64,000 nucleotides of DNA, taken from positions 42,969 through 106,968 of the forward strand of contig NZ_FOYY01000006.1 in NCBI RefSeq assembly GCF_900112445.1. The letters are read 5' to 3'. The translations under genes and the position numbers were made by a program. The number at the start of each line of letters is the position of its first letter. Positions within the stretch are counted from its first letter, which is position 1. Below, piece by piece: positions 34,689-46,010 of the stretch. Source of the stretch: Thiomicrospira sp. ALE5. Its GTDB lineage: Bacteria > Pseudomonadota > Gammaproteobacteria > Thiomicrospirales > Thiomicrospiraceae. The notes under the pieces are model-generated. The model worked only from the letters and a program-made list of their open reading frames with translations, searched no databases and was not told the origin of the DNA.

Positions 34689-35660
34689 ATGATGAAATTT
34701 GGTAATAAAGTCGTGGTGCTGGGCGCCGGTGGTTGGATGGGTCGTGAAGTCATTGCACGTTTAAGTGAGCAAAAATACCAGGTCACAGCCGTGGTAAAAC
34801 GTGCATCACGTAATCGTGACCTTGCCCTGTTTCCACAGGTTAAGGTTCGAGAGGTACAAGACTGGTCGCTCGAAAAAGTGCAGGGCTATTTAGCGGGTCA
34901 AGAAATTGTCATTAACCTATTAACGGATCAATCTGTCAGTCATGAAGCCTGTCACGATGAGGCATTGCGCGAATTACAAGCAGGCCTGGTATTAGTTGCA
35001 GAAGAGCAAGCTATTGCACGTTGGATTCAACTATCGCACTTAGGCGCAGGTACGCAAGCCGATTCACCCTGGGCACAATTATGTGGCTTGCTCGATGAGA
35101 TGGTGATTGCCTCACGCTCAATGCTGGTCACTATTTTGCGAGCTGGCCTGCTTATCGGTCAAGGCGACGACACGACAACGCTTTATCAGGCGCAGCTACA
35201 AAGATCAAAATTGATGCTGATGCCCAACGCAGAACGCCAAGTACAGCCGCTATGGGTGCGTGATTTTGCGCGCGCCCTGGCCGGCGCTATTAAGCAGCCC
35301 GCAAGTTATGGCAAGATCTGGGAGTTGGCAGGTGATGAGGACATGAGCCTACAGGATTTAGCCAGCTGGGTGGCGCAGTTCCAAGGTGTGCAAAATCCAA
35401 CCTTGCTACCTATGTGTCAAATGAATGCCAAGTTTATGGCGCTACTCGGTCCGCTGGCGCCTTTTAGAGTGACCACGGCTTACCAGAACAAGCGCATGGC
35501 CAATGACCAAATCACCGATCAAGCTTTTGCAGATTTAACCGGCTTTAAACCGCGTCAAATTGAAGCGGTACTCAGTGACTATATCAGTCAAATGAAAACG
35601 CGCCAGCGTTACGATTTTTTGCGCCGTAATGCGGGACGCAAAACCACGACGAGTGCTTAA
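34689..35660 (+). CDS. NDUFA9-like atypical SDR / NAD(P)-binding protein
   Basis: A 323-residue extended short-chain-dehydrogenase-like protein, resembling the complex I NDUFA9/NmrA group. It has the nucleotide-binding GAGGWMGREV near residue 13 and a HLGAGTQADSPWA segment where the catalytic Tyr-Lys pair would be; that pair is not obvious, so it may be non-catalytic. It is followed by cca after 2 bp, a pairing that suggests translational coupling but not a shared pathway. Confidence 0.65.
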   Translation: MMKFGNKVVVLGAGGWMGREVIARLSEQKYQVTAVVKRASRNRDLALFPQVKVREVQDWSLEKVQGYLAGQEIVINLLTDQSVSHEACHDEALRELQAGLVLVAEEQAIARWIQLSHLGAGTQADSPWAQLCGLLDEMVIASRSMLVTILRAGLLIGQGDDTTTLYQAQLQRSKLMLMPNAERQVQPLWVRDFARALAGAIKQPASYGKIWELAGDEDMSLQDLASWVAQFQGVQNPTLLPMCQMNAKFMALLGPLAPFRVTTAYQNKRMANDQITDQAFADLTGFKPRQIEAVLSDYISQMKTRQRYDFLRRNAGRKTTTSA

Positions 35661-35662
35661 AG

Positions 35663-36907
35663 GTGGACGTCTACCTAGTGGGTGGCGCGGTTAGGGATGC
35701 ATTATTAAGTATCCCTGTATCTGACCGTGACTGGGTGGTCGTCGGTGGCAGTGTCCAGCAAATGCTCGACCTAGGTTGCCAACAAGTGGGTAAAGATTTT
35801 CCGGTATTTCTCCACCCGGTTAGCCGTGAGGAATATGCGCTAGCACGTACCGAGCGCAAACAGGGTAGCGGTTATCACGGCTTTGAGGTGACGGCGGATG
35901 CCACTGTGACCCTTGAAGAGGATTTATTGCGCCGTGATCTCACCATCAATGCCATGGCAGTGGCTGAAAACGGCGACCTTATCGACCCTTATGGCGGTAA
36001 ACGTGACCTAGATGCGCGCATTCTTCGCCATGTCTCGCCAGCGTTTAAAGAAGATCCGTTACGTGTTTTGCGAGTAGCACGATTTCGCGCACAACTTGCC
36101 GACCAAGACTTTACCATTGCCCCTGACACACAAGCGCTGATGCAACAGATGGCTCAAAGTGGCGAGCTTCATGCTCTCGTGCCTGAGCGTGTTTGGCAAG
36201 AAATCAGTAAAGCCTTGATGACACCCAAACCCAGTTTGTTTTTCAAAACGCTGCACGAAGTCGGCGCTCTGGCCGTTTTGCTGCCAGAGTTAGATGTGCT
36301 CTTTAACGTACCTCAGTCACCGCAACATCATCCAGAAGGCGATGCCGGCACTCATAGTTTAATGGTGCTCGATGCCGCCGCCTATTTGCGTGATGATTTA
36401 GCGATTCGCTTTGCCGCTTTGGTGCATGATCTGGGTAAAGGGCTGACACCGGAGGATTACTGGCCGTCCCATCCTCAGCATGAAATAGCCGGTGTGCCTT
36501 TGGTCAACGCCGTTTGCCAGCGTTATCGCGTGCCAAAAACAATTCAGCGCCTAGCCGTACGAGTCACCGAATGGCACGGCCAGATTCATGCCGGCGGCCC
36601 CACTATGCCGTTAGCTGATCAGCTGGCGGTGCTTAAAGGCTGTGATGCTTTCCGTCAGCCTGACGAATTTGATGCGATTTTAACAGTCTGTGAAGCAGAT
36701 AGTCGTGGCCGACAAGGCTTTGAAGACACCGACTACAGTCAAAAAGCCTATTGGCGTGGGGCGTTATTAGCCGTGCAAGGGGTGGACGCACGGAGTTTGG
36801 TATCCGCAGGCCTGCAAGGTGAAGCGATGGCGCAGGCGATCGAGCAATTACGTTTAGCCTGCTTAGATAATTTTTGTACCCGCTGGCTAGACGAGCAAGA
36901 TTCATAA
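35663..36907 (+). CDS. cca: CCA tRNA nucleotidyltransferase, multifunctional
   Basis: Adds and repairs the 3' CCA end of tRNAs. The 414-residue protein has the nucleotidyltransferase signature YLVGGAVRD with DRDWVVVG supplying catalytic acids, then RRDLTINAMA, and the tRNA-binding part. A C-terminal HD domain is present (GTHSLMVLDAA and ALVHDLGKG), which in E. coli gives phosphatase and phosphodiesterase activity. The GTG start is set by the family N-terminus (MxxYLVGGAVRDALL); upstream SD complementarity is weak. Confidence 0.95.
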   Translation: MDVYLVGGAVRDALLSIPVSDRDWVVVGGSVQQMLDLGCQQVGKDFPVFLHPVSREEYALARTERKQGSGYHGFEVTADATVTLEEDLLRRDLTINAMAVAENGDLIDPYGGKRDLDARILRHVSPAFKEDPLRVLRVARFRAQLADQDFTIAPDTQALMQQMAQSGELHALVPERVWQEISKALMTPKPSLFFKTLHEVGALAVLLPELDVLFNVPQSPQHHPEGDAGTHSLMVLDAAAYLRDDLAIRFAALVHDLGKGLTPEDYWPSHPQHEIAGVPLVNAVCQRYRVPKTIQRLAVRVTEWHGQIHAGGPTMPLADQLAVLKGCDAFRQPDEFDAILTVCEADSRGRQGFEDTDYSQKAYWRGALLAVQGVDARSLVSAGLQGEAMAQAIEQLRLACLDNFCTRWLDEQDS

Positions 36908-36977
36908 AGTATTCATCATAACCCCGTCGCAGTTTAGCAGACTTAGCGCATTTAAAATTCGATCTTAAAGGGATGCC

Positions 36978-38237
36978 ATGAAGGCCATTTCACGTGTTAG
37001 ATGGTTAGCCAAAACAGTTCTCTTGCCCCTGCTCATTTTATTACTGGGCTTTGGGGTATTTAGCTACCTTAAAAACAGCAAACCTATTGCCGAACCGGTT
37101 GAAATTGATGAGCGTGCCTGGCCAGTTGAAACACTGTTATTAACCCAGCCACAAACAGAATCGCAATTAGCGCTTGTTGGACGGGTAGAAACCCAGCAAC
37201 GTATCCGCTTGCATGCGCCCCTTAGTGCCGATTTAATTGCGCTGCCATTACAGGTTGGTGACGCATTTACAGCCGGCACCGAATTAATGGCGTTTGATGA
37301 GCAGCAGGTAGCTTGGCAAGTGCAATCCGCACAAGCTGATTTAAGCGAAGCGAAGGCTTTGCTGGATGCTGAGCGAGCTCGTCATGCCAGCGAGCAACAA
37401 CAACTGGAGCGCGAAGCGGCCATGCTAGCCTTGCGGGAAACCGATGTAGAGCGAAATCAACAGCTGGTTACCCGCGAACTGGCTTCTGAGCAACAACTCG
37501 ATCAAGCAAAAGAGGCGCTCAATCGTCAGGCTTTAACCTGGCTCAATGCCCAGTTACAGGTTGATCAGCAGGCCAGTCGATTTGCTCAAGCCCAAGCGCG
37601 TTTAGATCGTGCGCGTGTGCAGCTAGATACCGTGCAACGTCAAGCCAAGCAGGCGCGTTATGTCGCGCCCATGGCCGGTCGAGTCATGGCACGCCATGCT
37701 GCCGAAGGTGAGCCGCTTTCGCAAAATAATCCCGTATTGGATTTTTATAGCCTGGATAGTCTAGAGTTGCGTGTGACCCTGTCCGAAAACCAAGTGACTG
37801 CTGTGCGAGATGCGCTGGCTCAAAATCATGACATTACTGGGCGCGCCCTGCCAAACGATGAGGCATTGCAATTTTCGCGTTTCGATGCCAGTGCCACGGT
37901 GCGTGGCTTGGATGCGTGGTTAGCCTTTAAGCAGCCAACACAAAGCAGGCCCGGTGAAATGCGTGAGTTGCTGCTGTCAGTGCCCTTGGCGCAACCGGCT
38001 TTTGCTGTACCCTACAGTGCGCTTTATGGTCAAAATCGTGTCTATGTTATCGATGGTGAGCGCTTAGAAGCGCGTGATGTGCAGCGCGTGGGTGATTGGA
38101 TGCAGGGCTCGCAGCGTTGGGCGCTGGTTCGTGGAGAATTGGCCAAGGGCGAGCAGCTATTAATCACCCAGTTGCCTAACGCTGTAGGCGGCTTGCGCGT
38201 GCATGCGCTCAATGTGGCAAATGAGGCTAGGCCATGA
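36978..38237 (+). CDS. RND efflux periplasmic adaptor (MFP) subunit
   Basis: A 419-residue membrane-fusion protein. It has an N-terminal hydrophobic anchor (LAKTVLLPLLILLLGFGVF) without lipobox, and a lipoyl-like segment around residues 70-110. A long helical hairpin rich in Gln/Glu/Ala (about 115-225) is followed by the second lipoyl half (YVAPMAGRVMARHAAEGE) and a beta-barrel. It links the inner-membrane pump to an outer-membrane channel, which is not encoded here. The stop overlaps the pump start by four bases (ATGA). Confidence 0.88.
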   Translation: MKAISRVRWLAKTVLLPLLILLLGFGVFSYLKNSKPIAEPVEIDERAWPVETLLLTQPQTESQLALVGRVETQQRIRLHAPLSADLIALPLQVGDAFTAGTELMAFDEQQVAWQVQSAQADLSEAKALLDAERARHASEQQQLEREAAMLALRETDVERNQQLVTRELASEQQLDQAKEALNRQALTWLNAQLQVDQQASRFAQAQARLDRARVQLDTVQRQAKQARYVAPMAGRVMARHAAEGEPLSQNNPVLDFYSLDSLELRVTLSENQVTAVRDALAQNHDITGRALPNDEALQFSRFDASATVRGLDAWLAFKQPTQSRPGEMRELLLSVPLAQPAFAVPYSALYGQNRVYVIDGERLEARDVQRVGDWMQGSQRWALVRGELAKGEQLLITQLPNAVGGLRVHALNVANEARP

Positions 38238-41200
38238 GTAAGCGCAGTCGTCGAGGTCTCATTGGCTTGTTTACCTACCACAAGGTTGCAGCCAACTTGT
38301 TAATGTTACTAATGATGCTGGCGGGTGTGCTGGCATTGATGCGGTTAAACGTACAATTTTTTCCCAATTTTGATTTGGACTACGCGCAGGTTCGGGTGAT
38401 CTGGCCTGGTGCGAACGCCCAAGACGTTGAGCAAAGCGTCACCAATCCCATTGAGCGAGTACTACGGACCGTTGAAAACCTCGATGAAATGACGTCAACT
38501 TCCGCGTTGGGTTCATCTGTGGTGACACTCAAATTTAAAGAAGGCACCAATATGATCGAAGCCGTCGATCAGGTGCGCCAACGGGTGACCGAGCTGCGTA
38601 ATCTACCGCAAGATATTCAAACGCCGACCATTGAGCGTATCCTGCGTTATGAGCCCATCGCCAAAATATTATTGCTAGGACAGCCCGGTGATGCTGATGG
38701 CTTGCGTGATATGGCGCGACAATTTGAGCGCGAGCTGTTAGAACGTGGTGTGGATCAGGTGACCTTTAGAGGGCGCGCGACAGAAGAATTAGCCATTGAA
38801 TTACCGCTAGCCGTTCAGCAGGCTTATCAACTGAGTATTGCGCAAGTTGCCGAACAAGTAAGCGGTGTCAGCCGCGATGTGCCAGCCGGTCAAGTCGGTT
38901 TTGATGATGCGGCGCGTGATGTCCGCGCGCTTGAACAGCGGCGCGAGGTAAATCAGTTTGCAGACTTGCCTTTGCAGGTCAGTGATACCGAGCAACTGCG
39001 TCTGGGTGATGTTGCACAGGTGACTCTGCGTCCAGTGCGCGAATCGACTTATCTGAAAGTGGACGATCGTCCTGCCATAGAACTCTATTTACAACGGTCT
39101 GAAACAGGTGACACCCTAGCGTCATCACGCATAATGCAGGACTGGTTAGCGGATACTTTACCGCATTTGCCGCCTGGCGTTGATTTAGTCGTTTATGACG
39201 AAACCTGGTCACTGGTTAAAGAGCGAATTATGTTGCTGGTCAAAAACGGCCTAGGTGGTTTGCTGCTGGTATTGGCAATTTTATATATCTTTTTAAATGG
39301 CCGCGTGGCTTTTTGGGTGGCTGTGGGCATTCCTGTGTCCTTTTTGGCGACCTTAATGGTGCTGTATTTAGCGGGCGGCAGCATTAACATGATCAGCTTG
39401 TTTGCGTTGATTATGGCATTGGGGATTATTGTCGATGATGCCATTGTGGTGGGTGAGGATGCGCTCACCCACTATGAGCAAGGGGAGTCCCCCGGAGAGG
39501 CCGCTGCCGGCGGTGCAAAACGCATGTTTACGCCGGTTATGGCCTCATCCTTAACCACCATTGCCGCCTTTTTACCACTGATGATCATTGGCGGTGAAAT
39601 CGGCGGTATTCTAGTGGCGATACCGATGGTGATTATTGCGGTCATTTTGGTGTCGTTGGTGCAATGCTTTTTAGTTTTACCCGGTCACCTCCGTTTTGGA
39701 TTAGGCTTATTTCAAGGCGCAGAGCCGCGCTGGCGTAAGCGATGGGATGCGGCGTTTGGGCGTTTTAGGCAAGTGTACTTTCGTGCAGTGATTCGCTGGG
39801 TGCTTAATAATCGGGTCAGCATGGTAGCGATGACCTTTAGTTTGATTTTGTTGATTATTGGTCTAATTGCCGGTGGGCGGCTGAGCTTTACCTTTTTTCC
39901 TTCACCTGAATCGAATCGGATCAATGCCTCGGTACAATTTGTATCGGGCACGCCAGAACAGGTCACAGCAGACTTTATGCAGCAGGTATATCAAGCGCTG
40001 CGTGATGCCGAAAACGCCCTAGAGCCTGGCATCGTGAGCACTGCTGTGTTGGCGTACAATCAAGGTTCGAGTGCCAGCAGTGGCGTGTATGGCGCGATGC
40101 AAGTCGAACTCATACCATCGGATCGGCGTCAAACACGCAACGGCGAGCTGATGCAGTTATGGCGTGATAAAGTACCGGCAGCACCGGGGTTAGAAAACTT
40201 TAACATTGCGGCCCAAAGCGGTGGGCCGCCAGGGCGTGATATTCAAATTCAATTTACCGGTGCTGATGCAGACAGATTAAAGTTAGCCTCAGAAGCGCTG
40301 CAAGCGGTCATAGAAGATCTGCCGGGTGTTAGTGGCGTGTCAGACGATCTGCCTTATGGGCGTCAGCAAATGGTCTATCAATTGACCCCTTACGCACATG
40401 CGTTAGGCTTTACCACCCGCTCAATAGGCACACAGTTAAGCAGTGTGCTTTCGGGGCAGTTGGCGCAAATTTTTACCCTAGGTGAAGACGAAATCGAAGT
40501 GCGGGTTATGTTGCCGCGGGAAGAACAGGCGCAATTAGCGCTACTTAACCAGTTGCAACTGGTCGCGCCCAACGGTGAGTTTGTCAATCTAGCGCAGTTG
40601 GTAGAATGGCGAACCCAGCAAGGGTTTGATGTGCTGCGCCATTTTAATGGTCAGCTTGCGGTAACGGTGCTTGGCGATGTAGACCGGAGTCAAAATAATG
40701 CCAATCAAATCCTAGCTAACCTTGCTGAAACGGCCTTGCCAGATATTCAGCAACGCTATGGCGTAAACTACAGTTTTGAAGGCACCGCAAAAAATCAAAG
40801 TAACACCTTTGGTGATATGCTGATTGGGCTGATGCTTGGCTTAATTCTGATTTATATTGTCCTTGCCTGGGTGTTTCAATCCTACGGTTGGCCGCTGGTG
40901 GTGATGCTGGCCATTCCATTAGGCCTTATTGGCGCGATACTCGGTCATTATGTGATGGGTATTGGACTGACGATTTTGTCCCTGTTTGGCTTATTTGGTT
41001 TAGCGGGCATCGTGGTAAACAATGCCATTATTTTAGTGAGCTTTTACCAGCGTTTGTTGGCCGAGGGGTTAAGTGTTAATGAGGCCTTAGAAGAAGCGTC
41101 GGTGCAGCGTTTTAGGGCAGTATTAGTTACCAGCTTAACCACTATCGCAGGCTTAACGCCGTTATTATTTGAAACCTCGTTGCAAGCGCAGTTCTTAATT

Positions 41201-41350
41201 CCGATGGCCGTGTCGATAGCGTTTGGTTTAGCCTTTGCGATGGTGCTTATTTTGTTAGTTATTCCTGCATTATTGTCTCTTTATGAGGGCGGTGTCCGCC
41301 GTGTTTCCGGCTGGATTGGCCGTCCTAAGGCGCCTGAAATGTCAAGCTAA
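38234..41350 (+). CDS. RND efflux transporter permease
   Basis: A 1038-residue proton-driven inner-membrane pump of the AcrB/HAE-like family, with twelve expected membrane helices in two repeats. The proton-relay aspartates appear in TM4 as GIIVDDAIVVGEDAL (two adjacent Asp). In the second repeat the equivalent position is GLAGIVVNNAIILVSF. Substrate cannot be predicted; it lacks the obvious metal-binding methionine clusters of CusA. It is translationally coupled with the adaptor gene upstream. Confidence 0.9.
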   Translation: MSKRSRRGLIGLFTYHKVAANLLMLLMMLAGVLALMRLNVQFFPNFDLDYAQVRVIWPGANAQDVEQSVTNPIERVLRTVENLDEMTSTSALGSSVVTLKFKEGTNMIEAVDQVRQRVTELRNLPQDIQTPTIERILRYEPIAKILLLGQPGDADGLRDMARQFERELLERGVDQVTFRGRATEELAIELPLAVQQAYQLSIAQVAEQVSGVSRDVPAGQVGFDDAARDVRALEQRREVNQFADLPLQVSDTEQLRLGDVAQVTLRPVRESTYLKVDDRPAIELYLQRSETGDTLASSRIMQDWLADTLPHLPPGVDLVVYDETWSLVKERIMLLVKNGLGGLLLVLAILYIFLNGRVAFWVAVGIPVSFLATLMVLYLAGGSINMISLFALIMALGIIVDDAIVVGEDALTHYEQGESPGEAAAGGAKRMFTPVMASSLTTIAAFLPLMIIGGEIGGILVAIPMVIIAVILVSLVQCFLVLPGHLRFGLGLFQGAEPRWRKRWDAAFGRFRQVYFRAVIRWVLNNRVSMVAMTFSLILLIIGLIAGGRLSFTFFPSPESNRINASVQFVSGTPEQVTADFMQQVYQALRDAENALEPGIVSTAVLAYNQGSSASSGVYGAMQVELIPSDRRQTRNGELMQLWRDKVPAAPGLENFNIAAQSGGPPGRDIQIQFTGADADRLKLASEALQAVIEDLPGVSGVSDDLPYGRQQMVYQLTPYAHALGFTTRSIGTQLSSVLSGQLAQIFTLGEDEIEVRVMLPREEQAQLALLNQLQLVAPNGEFVNLAQLVEWRTQQGFDVLRHFNGQLAVTVLGDVDRSQNNANQILANLAETALPDIQQRYGVNYSFEGTAKNQSNTFGDMLIGLMLGLILIYIVLAWVFQSYGWPLVVMLAIPLGLIGAILGHYVMGIGLTILSLFGLFGLAGIVVNNAIILVSFYQRLLAEGLSVNEALEEASVQRFRAVLVTSLTTIAGLTPLLFETSLQAQFLIPMAVSIAFGLAFAMVLILLVIPALLSLYEGGVRRVSGWIGRPKAPEMSS

Positions 41351-41481
41351 ATGCTTCGCCCACTTGAAGAATTTAGCAAATTAAGCGAAAATAAGCGACC
41401 ATTTGTTTTTTGAAGCAAGGCACAGGCCTGCTTTACCGGTTTTAAAAACCCCGAATTTTTTTAATGATTGAGGACGTTGAT

Positions 41482-43491
41482 ATGCCAACTCGTAGAGAAC
41501 TCGCTAACGCCATCCGTGCACTTAGCATGGATGCGGTACAAAAAGCCAAGTCAGGTCATCCTGGTGCCCCAATGGGTATGGCTGATATAGCCGAAGTACT
41601 GTGGAATAGCCACATGAAGTACAACCCAAAGAATTCAAACTGGGCAGACCGTGACCGTTTTGTACTGTCAAACGGCCATGGCTCGATGTTGATCTACTCG
41701 TTACTGCATCTAACAGGCTTTGATCTAGGCATCGAAGATATCAAGCAGTTCCGTCAGTTACATTCTAAAACAGCGGGGCACCCAGAGTATGGTTATGCCG
41801 ATGGTATTGAAACCACTACCGGGCCATTGGGTCAAGGTATCACCAACGCAGTCGGTATGGCGATCGCGGAGCGCACTTTAGGTGCCCAGTTTAACCGCCC
41901 TAACTTCCCAGTTGTTAACCACCACACCTATGTATTTATGGGCGATGGTTGTTTAATGGAAGGTTTATCACATGAATCTTGTGCGATGGCCGGTGCGTTA
42001 GGTTTAGGTAAACTAGTTGCCTTCTGGGATGACAACAATATTTCTATCGATGGTCACATTGACGAGTGGATGGAAGAAGATGTGCCAGGCCGTTTCGAAT
42101 CTTATGGTTGGCACGTTATTCGTGGTGTCGATGGTCATAATGCTGACGCAGTGAATACCGCGATTCAAGAAGCTAAGTCAATTCAAGACAAGCCGACCTT
42201 AATTTGTACTAAAACCACGATCGGCTTCGGTTCACCTAACCTTTGTGGCACTCACGACTGTCACGGCGCGCCATTGGGTGATCAAGAAATTGCCCTAACT
42301 CGTGAAAACCTTGGCTGGGAGCACGAACCTTTCGTTATTCCGCAAGACATCTATGATGGCTGGGATCACACGGCTAAAGGTGCTGAAGAAGAAGCGGCTT
42401 GGAACGAAATGTTTGCGGCCTACGAAAAAGAGTATCCAGAGCTCGCATCTGAATTTAAGCGTCGTATGTCCGGTGAATTACCGGCTAACTTTGCAGTGGA
42501 AATGGACAAGTTTATTGCTAAAACGCAACAAGATATGCCAAACATTGCCTCACGTAAAGCATCACAAAATGCGATTGAAGCGATGGGTCCTTTGTTACCA
42601 GAGCTATTTGGCGGTTCAGCTGACCTAACCGGTTCAAACCTAACCAACTGGTCAGGTACGGTTAAAGTCAATAAGCAAAATGCAAACGGTAACTACATCT
42701 CTTGGGGTGTACGCGAGTTCGGCATGGCGCACATGATGAACGGGATGGTGTTACACGGTGGCTTTAAAGTTTACGGTGCAACCTTCCTAATGTTTATGGA
42801 ATTCATGCGTAACGCATTACGTATGTCAGCCTTGATGAAAATCGGCACCATCTATGTTTACACTCACGACTCAATTGGTTTGGGTGAAGATGGCCCAACG
42901 CATCAGCCGGTAGAGCAGATTGCGACGATGCGTATGATTCCGCGTTTCCAAACCTGGCGTGCGTGTGATGCGGTTGAATCAGCCGTGTCATGGAAAGTCG
43001 CAGTGATGCGTAACGAAGCACCGACTGCGTTGGTCTTCTCGCGTCAAAACCTAACCCCGCAACCGCGTACCGCTGAGCAAGTAAGCAATATCGAGAAGGG
43101 CGGTTATGTCCTAAAAGATTGCAACTGTGAAGGCGCGTGTCAAGCAGACTTGATTATTATCGCCACCGGTTCTGAAGTCGATCTAGCGGTTAAAGCAGCG
43201 GATCAGCTTAACGCAGCAGGTTCTAAAGTACGTGTTGTGTCTATGCCGTGTCCAGAAATGTTTGCAGCGCAAGATCAAGCTTATCAAGATTCAGTATTGA
43301 TTCCTGGTGTGAAACGTTTGGCCGTTGAAGCAGGGGTTACTGCCTACTGGTATAAGTGGGTTGGTTTAGAGGGTGATGTTGTGGGTATCGATACCTTCGG
43401 CGAATCAGCGCCAGCAGGCGAGCTATTTAAAGAGTTTGGTTTCACGGTTGAAAATGTTGTGGCAAAAGCGCAAGCCTTGATCGCCAAGTAA
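41482..43491 (+). CDS. tkt: Transketolase
   Basis: Thiamine-diphosphate enzyme exchanging two-carbon units among sugar phosphates, here probably serving both the Calvin cycle and pentose phosphate pathway. The 669-residue protein has the TPP/Mg motif [19 protein letters not shown] extending to NNISIDG, the N-terminal [13 protein letters not shown], and the central [12 protein letters not shown] with catalytic Glu. GAGGA at 41470-41474 favours the ATG at 41482 over the ATG at 41464. It heads the carbon-metabolism block tkt-gap-pgk-pyk-fba. CAGGCCTG is absent from the gene, though one copy lies just upstream (41423). Confidence 0.95.
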   Translation: MPTRRELANAIRALSMDAVQKAKSGHPGAPMGMADIAEVLWNSHMKYNPKNSNWADRDRFVLSNGHGSMLIYSLLHLTGFDLGIEDIKQFRQLHSKTAGHPEYGYADGIETTTGPLGQGITNAVGMAIAERTLGAQFNRPNFPVVNHHTYVFMGDGCLMEGLSHESCAMAGALGLGKLVAFWDDNNISIDGHIDEWMEEDVPGRFESYGWHVIRGVDGHNADAVNTAIQEAKSIQDKPTLICTKTTIGFGSPNLCGTHDCHGAPLGDQEIALTRENLGWEHEPFVIPQDIYDGWDHTAKGAEEEAAWNEMFAAYEKEYPELASEFKRRMSGELPANFAVEMDKFIAKTQQDMPNIASRKASQNAIEAMGPLLPELFGGSADLTGSNLTNWSGTVKVNKQNANGNYISWGVREFGMAHMMNGMVLHGGFKVYGATFLMFMEFMRNALRMSALMKIGTIYVYTHDSIGLGEDGPTHQPVEQIATMRMIPRFQTWRACDAVESAVSWKVAVMRNEAPTALVFSRQNLTPQPRTAEQVSNIEKGGYVLKDCNCEGACQADLIIIATGSEVDLAVKAADQLNAAGSKVRVVSMPCPEMFAAQDQAYQDSVLIPGVKRLAVEAGVTAYWYKWVGLEGDVVGIDTFGESAPAGELFKEFGFTVENVVAKAQALIAK

Positions 43492-43530
43492 TTAGCAGTA
43501 ATTGATTAAATTTTTGTTTGTTAACTAAAC

Positions 43531-44590
<1,060 letters not shown>

Positions 44591-44604
44591 TCAAGGAGCC
44601 AAGT

Positions 44605-45783
44605 ATGTCTTTTATTCGTATGGCAGATTTGGATCTTAAAGGTAAGCGCGTCTTAATTCGTGCTGACCTGAATGTTCCAGTTAAAAATGGAAAGGTCACA
44701 TCAGATGCGCGTATTCGTGCGTCGATGAAAACCTTTGAAGCGGCGATGAATGCCGGTGCAAAAGTGATGGTGATGTCTCACTTGGGCCGTCCAGAAGAGG
44801 GTGTATTCTCTGAAGAAAACTCATTAGCACCAGTTGCAGCTGATTTGTCAGCTAAACTAGGCAAAGACGTTCGTTTAATCAAAGACTACCTAGATGGTGG
44901 CTTTGAGGTTGCGGACGGTGAGCTAGTATTGCTTGAAAACGTCCGTTTTAACGTCGGCGAAAAGAAAAACACCGAAGAGCTGTCACAAAAATACGCTGCA
45001 CTTTGCGATGTGTATGTGATGGATGCATTTGGTACCGCTCACCGCGCCCAGGGTTCAACCCATGGTGCTGGTGTTTATGCCTCCGTAGCTTGTGCAGGCC
45101 TGCTATTAACTGAAGAGCTAGAAGCTTTAACGAAGGCTTTAAAAGAGCCAGCACGTCCTTTAGTGGCGATTGTTGGTGGTTCTAAGGTATCAACAAAGCT
45201 AACCGTGCTTGAATCTTTGTCAACGGTCGTGGATCAGTTGGTTGTCGGTGGCGGTATCGCCAATACCTTCATCAAAGCGGCAGGTCACAATGTTGGCAAA
45301 TCTTTGTGTGAAGACGACCTCGTTCCTACTGCGAACAAATTGAATGACATCATGAATGGTCGCGGTGCGTCCATTCCGTTAGCGCAAGACGTAGTAACCG
45401 GTAAAGAATTCTCTGAAACCGCTGCGGCTGAAACTAAAGATGTTGCTGCGGTAGCCGATGATGATATGATTTTTGATATCGGGCCTAAGTCTGCAGCCGA
45501 ATTAGCTGACATTATCAAAAATGCCGGTACCGTTGTTTGGAACGGCCCGGTTGGCGTATTTGAATTTGATCAGTTTGGCGAAGGGACGAAAACCATCTCT
45601 AACGCTATTGCGGAATCAAGCGCTTTCTCAATTGCTGGCGGTGGCGACACCTTGGCGGCGATTGATAAATACGGTATCGCTGATCAAGTGTCCTATATCT
45701 CAACCGGTGGTGGTGCATTCCTTGAATTCTTGGAAGGCAAAAAACTACCTGCAGTAGATATGCTAGAGCAACGCGCTAAATAG
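44605..45783 (+). CDS. pgk: Phosphoglycerate kinase
   Basis: Transfers phosphate between 3-phosphoglycerate and ATP; essential in both glycolysis and the Calvin cycle. The 392-residue protein has [13 protein letters not shown] at the N-terminus, SHLGRPEEG, the NVRFNVGE segment and the C-terminal GGGDTLAAI and [13 protein letters not shown] motifs. AAGGAG precedes the ATG. A terminator built from two CAGGCCTG words follows, so pyk is probably a separate transcript. Confidence 0.96.
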   Translation: MSFIRMADLDLKGKRVLIRADLNVPVKNGKVTSDARIRASMKTFEAAMNAGAKVMVMSHLGRPEEGVFSEENSLAPVAADLSAKLGKDVRLIKDYLDGGFEVADGELVLLENVRFNVGEKKNTEELSQKYAALCDVYVMDAFGTAHRAQGSTHGAGVYASVACAGLLLTEELEALTKALKEPARPLVAIVGGSKVSTKLTVLESLSTVVDQLVVGGGIANTFIKAAGHNVGKSLCEDDLVPTANKLNDIMNGRGASIPLAQDVVTGKEFSETAAAETKDVAAVADDDMIFDIGPKSAAELADIIKNAGTVVWNGPVGVFEFDQFGEGTKTISNAIAESSAFSIAGGGDTLAAIDKYGIADQVSYISTGGGAFLEFLEGKKLPAVDMLEQRAK

Positions 45784-45795
45784 GTGCATGCTTAC

Positions 45796-45826
45796 CAGGC
45801 CTGCTAACGAGCAGGCCTGATTTTAT
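45796..45826 (+). terminator. Terminator after pgk built from two CAGGCCTG words
   Basis: CAGGCCTGCT (45796-45805), loop AACG, AGCAGGCCTG (45810-45819), then ATTTTATT. The perfect ten-pair stem consists of the genome-wide octamer and its flank. Confidence 0.85.
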
Positions 45827-45918
45827 TAATCTTAACAATTAACCTACAACTGTCATCTTAATTGCAGCCCAGTACAAGGATGACTCGAGAAGTGAATTGA
45901 ACCAAGGCCGAGTGGTCT

Positions 45919-45935
45919 TTCCCCAGCACGGGGAA
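45919..45935 (+). promoter_or_regulatory. Small hairpin in the pyk leader
   Basis: TTCCCC (45919-45924), loop AGCAC, GGGGAA (45930-45935), about 75 bp before the pyk start. Function unknown; no T-run follows. Confidence 0.35.
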
Positions 45936-46010
45936 GCAGTTTATTTTACGAGACATCTTGCCGCGGTGAATGTAAGACGCAGTGTGATAACCGAAAGGAA
46001 TCTTGCCAAG

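Noticed and set aside
45897..46010. In-frame 38-codon extension of pyruvate kinase upstream of 46011
   Set aside because: No ribosome binding site precedes it, and family members start at the RRTKIVATLGPA segment; AAAGGAA supports the ATG at 46011.
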